Shown: piece by piece, positions 1 to 4,461 of the stretch
Position numbering within the stretch: the stretch's first letter is position 1
Layout: every line of letters starts with the position of its first letter
Position numbers and translations under genes: made by a program
From: RGIG4576 sp045656705
Lineage (GTDB): Bacteria > Bacteroidota > Bacteroidia > Bacteroidales > Muribaculaceae
NCBI GenBank assembly: GCA_045656705.1
Contig: JAZORR010000021.1
Span: forward strand, 1-13,614
Direction of reading: 5' to 3'
DNA length: 13,614 bases
The notes under the pieces: model-generated
Told to the model about the DNA's origin: nothing
Seen by the model: only the letters and a program-made list of their open reading frames with translations
Databases searched by the model: none

Positions 1-288
1 TTGTGCTTCCTGTTATCTTGTTTTGTCTATCGCAATTACTTCAATGTTCTCTTTCGCTCTCTTTCATTCGGCCACTGCCGCGTTTGTTTCCGAAAGCGAG
101 TGCAAAGTTACGCACTTTTTTCAAACTGACAAATTTTTCTATAATTATTTTTTCAAGATTTTTTGAAGATTTCTAACAACTACCTATCAGTCAGTGGTTT
201 ATATATTTGTTAAGAGATGTTAAAGTTTTTTAGAACTATGTTTTATAACATATTTTGCCGTTTTTAGTTTTTTTTTGAGGCTATGATA
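1..288. other. Non-coding left flank
   Basis: No open reading frame of useful length was found on either strand. The stretch is AT-rich, especially from 120 to 285. It holds one clear promoter reading leftward (103-133). A weak AT-only hairpin lies at 239-252 (ATGTT/AACAT arms), downstream of the AlaX-like gene. No convincing GC-rich intrinsic terminator for the 289-2827 operon is visible. On the minus strand between the promoter and the left edge, only an 8-codon ATG frame appears, so the gene driven by this promoter probably starts outside the window. Confidence 0.7.
103..133 (-). promoter_or_regulatory. Bacteroidetes-type promoter pointing out of the left edge
   Basis: On the minus strand a -33 element TTTG (133-130) is followed after exactly 19 bp by TAACTTTG (110-103). 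This is a perfect match to the Bacteroides housekeeping consensus TTTG-N19-21-TAnnTTTG. Transcription would start near position 95 and run leftward. The leader is at least about 90 nt, and its gene is outside the window. The promoter lies downstream of the AlaX-like gene and so marks a separate transcription unit. Confidence 0.75.
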
Positions 289-762
289 TTACTCTGGCAA
301 ATCAAGACGAAACACGATGCGTTGCACTCCATCTTGATATCGTGTGCTGGAAATGCGAAATCGTCCTATTTCGGCGGTGTGTAGCACATGCGCACCCACA
401 CAAAGACACTCGTCGTAGTCACCCACACGCACAATTCTCACCGTTTCGCTCACACCATCGGGCAAACGCTCCATATCAAAACGCTCCTTCACCTCGTCTT
501 GAGTGGCATATTCTATATTAATAGGTAAATCTTGTGCTATAACCTCGTTTACTCTCTCCTCTATTGCTGTCACCTGCTCGGGAGTGAGTGCTTGTGGAAG
601 AATGTAATCACATTTCGACTTTTTACGCTCGATATGTGCATTGTCGGCTCTACGGCAACCAATCATCTTCACCATAGTTCCGTTAAGAATATGCTCAGCC
701 GTGTGCATCGGCGGAAATTCCTGCTTATTATGCTCGTTTAATTGTTGTATATCTATTGTCAT
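289..762 (-). CDS. AlaX-like free-standing tRNA-editing domain protein
   Basis: This 157-residue protein resembles the second additional domain of threonyl/alanyl-tRNA synthetases, the AlaX-type trans-editing fold. Such proteins hydrolyse mischarged aminoacyl-tRNA, usually Ser- or Gly-tRNA(Ala), in the cytoplasm. The four zinc-ligand positions are visible: HTAEH gives H20 and H24, and CVGAH gives C121 and H125. The segment NAHIERKKSKCDY (41-53) and the IGRFRI strand near 132-137 also fit the fold. Only the editing domain is present, with no catalytic or C-terminal domain. The second motif reads CVGAH rather than the CGGTH usual in AlaRS, so substrate choice may differ. It is last in the DUF1810-Fic-LRR-AlaX unit, 13 bp after the LRR gene. 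Residues 8-12 (LNEHN) are also encoded near the start of the fic gene. The fold assignment is confident; the exact substrate is inferred. Confidence 0.82.
   Translation of the reverse strand: MTIDIQQLNEHNKQEFPPMHTAEHILNGTMVKMIGCRRADNAHIERKKSKCDYILPQALTPEQVTAIEERVNEVIAQDLPINIEYATQDEVKERFDMERLPDGVSETVRIVRVGDYDECLCVGAHVLHTAEIGRFRISSTRYQDGVQRIVFRLDLPE
721..740. repeat. Direct repeat copy 1 at the AlaX-like gene start
   Basis: These 20 bp match 2350-2369 at 18 of 20 positions, including an uninterrupted 15-bp run (726-740, TATTATGCTCGTTTA on the plus strand). In both genes it encodes LNEHN in the same reading frame, within a few codons of the start. It may be a footprint of insertion of the intervening fic-LRR segment. 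Confidence 0.6.
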
Positions 763-775
763 TGATTTAATAATT

Positions 776-1366
776 TTAATAAAACATTAGTTTGCCAACA
801 CTTGTACTTGTCCAACGCAAATAACCAAAATTCAAATTATCAGAAGATAGCACCAACCTATATTCATCTAAATACACGAAACTATCCCATTCTGAAGGTA
901 GAACTAAAGTTCCAATACACGAATCCTTGAATTGCCTTCCATATGGTGAGCGTAATGTTGAAGGAAATTGCAACATATCTATATGAGAATGCCCAAAAGC
1001 AAAGATTCCAATCTCCTTGACGCTTTCTGGAATAATTACCGATGGCAGAATACAATCTGCAAAAACACAATTTATTTCATCTTCTATAGATAATGAATTA
1101 TTACCAATGCTTAACAATCCTTCCGGCAATTCAAACTTTTCAAGAACTTTAACGCCTCGTAAAAAGTCTGATACAAATCCCTTTACACCTTTGGGAACTA
1201 TAAATGTTTTTATAGACTTATGAGTATGGGTATAATAATTGTCGTTATACTCTGTAAAATCATTGTCTTGTGAAGGCTCAAACTTAAATGCAACACCATT
1301 CTCGTCAATAAAGAATTTTCCCGATTGACTTTCAATGTATTTTTGTTTGAAAAATTTTGTTATCAT
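776..1366 (-). CDS. Small cytoplasmic LRR_5 (BspA-like) leucine-rich repeat protein
   Basis: This 196-residue protein has about five degenerate BspA/LRR_5-type repeats of the form IxxFxLPxGLxxIGxxxF. They lie near residues 52-72, 75-94 (LEKFELPEGLLSIGNNSL), 107-127 (VIIPESVKEIGIFAFGHS), 129-149 and 151-164. There is no signal peptide, lipobox or membrane segment, so it should be cytosolic; most large BspA-like proteins are exported. The ATG overlaps the stop of the upstream Fic gene (ATGA, 1363-1366), which implies translational coupling and suggests the two products work together. Sampled lines are 30-40% G+C, lower than DUF1810 or AlaX. An inhibitor or target-binding partner of the Fic enzyme is possible, but that is inference from gene arrangement only. 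Confidence 0.75.
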   Translation of the reverse strand: MITKFFKQKYIESQSGKFFIDENGVAFKFEPSQDNDFTEYNDNYYTHTHKSIKTFIVPKGVKGFVSDFLRGVKVLEKFELPEGLLSIGNNSLSIEDEINCVFADCILPSVIIPESVKEIGIFAFGHSHIDMLQFPSTLRSPYGRQFKDSCIGTLVLPSEWDSFVYLDEYRLVLSSDNLNFGYLRWTSTSVGKLMFY

Positions 1367-2376
1367 TGATTATATTGATTTATAAGGTTTACTACCACCT
1401 TTATCATTATATCTTTTTCTTCGGTTCTACTCTCTGCTATCATTAGAGTAAGAGCAACAAGTGTATTATCTGCTATACGCTTACTGCCGTCTTCGCGATA
1501 TAGAATTCCATTCTTTTCCATAAACCAAAGGAAAAGCATAGCAGCTATTCGTTTATTTCCATCACTAAAAGAATGATTCTTCACCACCAAATAAAGTAAC
1601 ATCGCAGCTTTCTCCTCAACACTCGGATAAAGTTCCTCTCCACCCCAAGTTTGATAAATCTGCCCAATAGAACTTTTAAACGAATCATCTTTTTCATTTG
1701 CAAACAAAGCACTACCGCCAAATTTAGGCTTTAGGCGATTAATAGCTTCCATTGCATTCTCGTAGGTGGCATAAAATCGATCCTCGCTAATGGTGTTTTC
1801 TACAGACAACTCTTGGAAGTCATATTTGTCGAGTGTGTCAAGAGCATATACATAATCTGATATCACCGAAAACAATCCATCTGATTCATCTGACGATAGG
1901 TTTTCTTGAGATTTCACAGTAGAAGAAAGCAACCTTACCACACTTTTTAATTCTGCATAATGCTCAAGCTTCAATTTCTCATTTATAGCATATCCTTTTA
2001 TAATATAGTCTTTCAATATGCGATTTGCCCAAATACGAAATTGGGTACCACGTTTACTTTTTACGCGATAACCAACGGATGTTATCACCTCTATATTATA
2101 GTGTTCAACTTGATACGTTTTACCATCAGATGCAGTTGTCGCAAATTTTGCGACAACTTGTAGACCTTCCAACTCTTCTTTTAAAGCATTATTGATATGT
2201 TTACCTATCGTTTTAATATCTCTACCAAATAATAAAGACATTTGCGAACGATTCAGCCAAAGCGATTCGTTTTCCAATCTTACATCAAGCGAAATCGTAT
2301 TATCATCGCTTGTATATATTGCTATCGGTGATGATTCTCCAGTATTCATCTCCATATTATGCTCGTTTAGTTCCAT
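1363..2376 (-). CDS. RhuM-family N-terminus fused to Fic/Doc domain
   Basis: Numbering here starts from an upstream ATG at 2472. The N-terminal half (about 48-165) matches the virulence-protein RhuM family, including IAIYTSDDNTISLDV, LWLNRSQMSLLF and GYRVKSKRGTQFRIWA. The C-terminal half (about 195-365) is a Fic/Doc domain with core motif HSFSDGNKRIAA: H300, D304, N306, K307, R308. Fic/Doc enzymes transfer AMP, other nucleotides or phosphate to protein hydroxyls, and H300 would be the base. The Lys after Asn and the lack of the second Arg of HxFx(D/E)GNGRxxR resemble Doc, which phosphorylates EF-Tu. I found no clear (S/T)xxxE(G/N) inhibitory motif. The start is uncertain: the 2472 ATG lies 73 bp inside the DUF1810 gene, so ATG 2376 (MELNEHN, 337 residues), 22 bp after the DUF1810 stop, is preferred. 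ATGs at 2355 and 2349 also fit. The gene is followed by the coupled LRR gene. Confidence 0.85.
   Translation of the reverse strand: MELNEHNMEMNTGESSPIAIYTSDDNTISLDVRLENESLWLNRSQMSLLFGRDIKTIGKHINNALKEELEGLQVVAKFATTASDGKTYQVEHYNIEVITSVGYRVKSKRGTQFRIWANRILKDYIIKGYAINEKLKLEHYAELKSVVRLLSSTVKSQENLSSDESDGLFSVISDYVYALDTLDKYDFQELSVENTISEDRFYATYENAMEAINRLKPKFGGSALFANEKDDSFKSSIGQIYQTWGGEELYPSVEEKAAMLLYLVVKNHSFSDGNKRIAAMLFLWFMEKNGILYREDGSKRIADNTLVALTLMIAESRTEEKDIMIKVVVNLINQYNQ
2350..2369. repeat. Direct repeat copy 2 at the fic gene start
   Basis: This is the partner of 721-740: 18 of 20 bp are identical, with a 15-bp exact core at 2355-2369. It encodes LNEHN right after the preferred start codon (2376). 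Candidate alternative starts at 2355 and 2349 lie at its other end. If the repeat is an insertion footprint, the fic gene may have borrowed its present start codon from the ancestral AlaX-like gene. Confidence 0.6.
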
Positions 2377-2398
2377 TTTCGTTCGGATTAATTTTGTT

Positions 2399-2827
2399 TT
2401 ACTCTCCTTTGCATATTTTGAGGGTGCGATGGCAGCGGATTCCTCCGAAATACTTGTCGAGTACTTGTGCATATATGTCGTTGGGCGAAACGATGTCGAA
2501 AAGTGTCATTGACGAACGCAATTTGGCGGCATCTATTCCTCCTCCCATCAAGTCTTCTATTCTCACTCCGTGGTGACTGAGCATGGCTTGCGTGATAGTG
2601 CGTAGTCGTGTGTTTAATACTCCATGCTCTAAATATGCTTTGGCTTCGTCCAATCCAGAAATTCCATAATATGTGGCGTTGTAACTATGACCAAGCGATG
2701 CCATTTGTGGGAAAATATACCACATCCAATGCGAACGCTTATGTCCTTTCACCATTTCTTCCAAAGCGAGTGAGTAAATATCACAGAAATTTTGTGCTTC
2801 TACAAATCTATTCAAATCGTATTCCAT
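2399..2827 (-). CDS. DUF1810 family protein
   Basis: This 142-residue single-domain protein is full length for DUF1810 (about 140 residues). Recognisable features are the N-terminal helix DLNRFVEAQ (4-12), the family core KRSHWMWYIFPQ (30-41), ATYYGISGLDEAKAYLEH (51-68) and KLRSSMTLF (102-110). There is no signal peptide or membrane segment, so it is cytosolic. The biochemical function of the family is not known to me. It is the first gene of the minus-strand unit that continues into the RhuM-Fic gene 22 bp downstream. Sampled G+C is about 43%, higher than in the two following genes. The start at 2827 fits the family N-terminus. A TATCTTTG -7 element lies about 64 bp upstream. Confidence 0.9.
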   Translation of the reverse strand: MEYDLNRFVEAQNFCDIYSLALEEMVKGHKRSHWMWYIFPQMASLGHSYNATYYGISGLDEAKAYLEHGVLNTRLRTITQAMLSHHGVRIEDLMGGGIDAAKLRSSMTLFDIVSPNDIYAQVLDKYFGGIRCHRTLKICKGE

Positions 2828-2890
2828 ATTTCCTATTATTACTATTTTTTATTATTTGGTTTCGTTGGCCTTTCATTTGTAATCCTAATA

Positions 2891-2898
2891 CAAAGATA
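2891..2898 (-). promoter_or_regulatory. Probable -7 element upstream of DUF1810 operon
   Basis: Minus-strand TATCTTTG fits the Bacteroidetes TAnnTTTG -7 box. Initiation near 2884 would give a leader of about 57 nt before the ATG at 2827. I do not see a good TTTG at 19-21 bp upstream, so the call rests on the -7 box alone. Confidence 0.45.
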
Positions 2899-2924
2899 AT
2901 TTATTTTTTTAAATTTTGGTAATT

Positions 2925-2981
2925 TCTGCAAAATTGCAGAGAAAATACGTAAAAAGCACACAATACCTCTGCAATATTGCA
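2925..2981. repeat. Composite palindromic element, copy A
   Basis: The element has two parts. TCTGCAAAATTGCAGA (2925-2940) is an inverted repeat with 7-bp arms around AA. TGCAATATTGCA (2970-2981) is a perfect 12-bp palindrome. The same first part (15 of 15 bp) and the core CAATATTGCA recur at 4105-4161 with an identical 47-bp start-to-start distance. It lies about 100-155 bp upstream of the DUF1810 start. It could be an operator for a dimeric regulator or a small dispersed repeat. Confidence 0.55.
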
Positions 2982-3211
2982 CAATTCAATTTTTTGCGAA
3001 GAAATTTACATAACTTCGTAAGCAGAATAACACAATTGATAGAAAAGAATGGTTATGAATATCTTTCTAAATAGGGACAAGAAAAAAATGATGAATAAAG
3101 ACTAAACACACATATCACGACGAGATGCCCTACGAAGAAAATAGTACACTGAAAACATTTACTTACGGAAACTATTAAATGAAATTTCCCTACATCACAA
3201 AAATCAACAAC

Positions 3212-3259
3212 AAAGGCGATGTGAAGCAGTTTAACTAAAAAACTCTATCCATCGCCTTT
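3212..3259 (-). terminator. Hairpin terminator downstream of lipoprotein gene
   Basis: Perfect 10-bp arms AAAGGCGATG (3212-3221) and CATCGCCTTT (3250-3259) enclose a 28-nt loop. Transcription of the lipoprotein gene ends its coding part at 3269 and enters this hairpin, then a U-rich stretch (TTGTTGATTTTTG). On the plus strand the hairpin ends in a five-T run, so it could act in both directions. The loop is long for a classical intrinsic terminator. Confidence 0.55.
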
Positions 3260-3268
3260 TTATCATTT

Positions 3269-4078
3269 TTACTTATAAAATGTAATCCAATTGGTGGTGT
3301 AGCCCGACTCCACTCGGTGAATTTCTACTGCCTTGCCACATGAGTGACGCCACCAAGAATAGTTCCAGCCCTCGCCCATATCCATATAGATGGCGTGGCT
3401 TACACCTATTTTATTCAAAGCCTCAACGAAATTGATAAAATTCACAAATCCCTTTGAGTCAATTACGCAAAGTTGACCATTGAGTTCGCACAATGCACGG
3501 AACTCATTCACATCGCGAGTGTTTTTAGGATTCACACGATATTTCTGCTTCACTTCGCCATTGCATATCATCATAGCTTGCGAATATGCCATTCCACCTT
3601 TTTCGGCAGCCTTATTGAGTAGGCGATCATGGTCGGCATAAGCAAACTCCCATTCACGGCCACCATAGTAGGCAAATGTGCCAGTGTTCACTTCGCACTT
3701 ATAGCCTTCGTGACGCACACCCCCACTCACATGGTCGCCAGCAATATTGGTGTGCTTAAACTCGTCGAGGTATGTGCCGGTGAACGCAGCAGCCGCACAA
3801 AACACCACTGCCGAATCTTCCTTTGCCGGCATCTCGCCCACAGCAAGGTCTATGCGAGAGAATTGAGGATAATACGCCACCAGCGAAATAGTGGAATCCA
3901 CCTCGATGGTGTCCACCTTCACAAATGTGCCATCGTTCACGCTATCAATCACCTCCACAGGGGCATCGGCCACAGTATCGGCAGCCACAGTTTTTGTTTT
4001 GTTGCAACTATTCATAATTAAGAGTGCAATCACGCATTGCACAAGCAAAAATATTTGTTTTCTCATATTTATATCCAT
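3269..4078 (-). CDS. Exported lipoprotein, possibly phosphodiester-glycosidase (NAGPA)-like
   Basis: Starting at 4078 the product is 269 residues. ATG 4066 (MRKQIFLL) would give 265 and is almost as likely. An upstream ATG at 4162 adds a non-signal-like extension through the palindromic element and is rejected. The N-terminus has a basic start, the hydrophobic stretch IFLLVQCVIALLI and a relaxed lipobox MNSC, followed by a TVAADTVADAP linker, so a lipid-anchored envelope protein is expected. The folded part includes AYYPQFSRIDLAVGEMP, AFTGTYLDEFKHTNIAGDHVSGG, a FRALCELNGQLCVIDS strand pair, and the ending YMDMGEGWNYSWWR...TNWITFYK. The layout recalls Bacteroidetes proteins near the phosphodiester glycosidase (NAGPA/DUF2233-like) fold, with DMGEG at the place of the DGGG motif. 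That similarity is from memory and needs a profile search. It appears to be a single-gene unit with its own -7 element and hairpin. Confidence 0.75.
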   Translation of the reverse strand: MDINMRKQIFLLVQCVIALLIMNSCNKTKTVAADTVADAPVEVIDSVNDGTFVKVDTIEVDSTISLVAYYPQFSRIDLAVGEMPAKEDSAVVFCAAAAFTGTYLDEFKHTNIAGDHVSGGVRHEGYKCEVNTGTFAYYGGREWEFAYADHDRLLNKAAEKGGMAYSQAMMICNGEVKQKYRVNPKNTRDVNEFRALCELNGQLCVIDSKGFVNFINFVEALNKIGVSHAIYMDMGEGWNYSWWRHSCGKAVEIHRVESGYTTNWITFYK

Positions 4079-4104
4079 TAAAAATGGGATGCACGCACCC
4101 CTAC

Positions 4105-4161
4105 TCTGCAAAATTGCAGTCAAAATTAATGCTTTTTCCCCGATTTCACCACAATATTGCA
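4105..4161. repeat. Composite palindromic element, copy B
   Basis: TCTGCAAAATTGCAG (4105-4119) is identical to 2925-2939. CAATATTGCA (4152-4161) is identical to 2972-2981, and the offset is 47 bp in both places. The 32 bp between the two motifs are poorly conserved (about 12 of 32 identical), so the palindromes themselves appear to be the conserved part. The first palindrome falls at the likely transcription start downstream of the minus-strand -7 box at 4121-4128. Confidence 0.55.
4121..4128 (-). promoter_or_regulatory. Probable -7 element for the lipoprotein gene
   Basis: Minus-strand TAATTTTG fits TAnnTTTG. It is directly followed by the palindrome CTGCAATTTTGCAG, which would overlap the transcription start, a typical repressor-operator position. 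No TTTG is visible at the ideal -33 spacing. The leader would be about 36-48 nt depending on the start codon. Confidence 0.4.
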
Positions 4162-4162
4162 A

Positions 4163-4461
4163 GAAAATAAATTCTTTTTTTCGTTCACACTATCTTTGTA
4201 ACAAGAAAATAAGGAAATAGTATTGAATTATAGAAAACACACGTATAACACAAAACTACAGCCCGAAAATAGTATGAAGAGAAACGATATTGACTCGTAC
4301 CATGAATTATAGATTATACACATATTAGATTTATAGCTCTACAAATCGCATATCTTATTTTACAGCCCTACAAAACACACAAGCAAGGCAGACGCTCCGA
4401 GGAGTATCTGCCTTGCTTGCTTATTGGGAAGCATCCCATATTTTACAGTTTTCTCAATTTC
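4163..4461. other. Non-coding stretch between lipoprotein gene and topA
   Basis: About 300 bp without a supported gene. Contents are a plus-strand TATCTTTG at 4191-4198 that resembles a -7 box but lacks a -33 partner and any downstream gene, an AT-rich stretch with no long frame, and the strong hairpin at 4381-4418. Confidence 0.6.
4381..4418 (-). terminator. Strong hairpin downstream of topA
   Basis: Perfect 12-bp arms AAGCAAGGCAGA (4381-4392) and TCTGCCTTGCTT (4407-4418) enclose a second small stem, CTCC (4395-4398) with GGAG (4401-4404), across a symmetric 2-nt bulge. It lies 44 bp beyond the topA stop, where a terminator would be expected. Neither strand has a clean U run directly after it (minus-strand GTGTGTTTTGT), so it may terminate weakly or mainly protect the 3' end. 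Confidence 0.6.

Larger units (their letters stand above)
2828..3268. other. Non-coding stretch between DUF1810 and lipoprotein genes
   Basis: About 440 bp contain no supported gene. Visible features are a -7 element (2891-2898), the composite palindrome (2925-2981) and a hairpin (3212-3259). Two tiny plus-strand frames, 3125-3178 (17 codons) and 3179-3238 (19 codons), sit back to back in the same frame, separated only by a stop. They are too short, match nothing I recognise, and the second runs into the hairpin. They may be decayed coding sequence, but I do not annotate them as genes. Confidence 0.6.

Noticed and set aside
2377..2472. Longer start for the RhuM-Fic gene at 2472
   Set aside because: It would overlap the conserved DUF1810 C-terminus by about 70 bp, and the added residues do not resemble the RhuM N-terminus.
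3125..3238. Two back-to-back tiny plus-strand frames (17 and 19 codons) in one frame
   Set aside because: Too short, no homology I recognise, no promoter, and the second ends inside the terminator hairpin. A decayed gene fragment is possible but unsupported.
4079..4162. Longer start for the lipoprotein gene at 4162
   Set aside because: The 28 extra residues would hide the signal peptide and read through the palindromic element and probable promoter.
4191..4198. Plus-strand TATCTTTG as a promoter for a small RNA ending at the 4381-4418 hairpin
   Set aside because: No -33 partner at consensus spacing, no U run after the hairpin on the plus strand, and no conserved secondary structure that I could identify in between.
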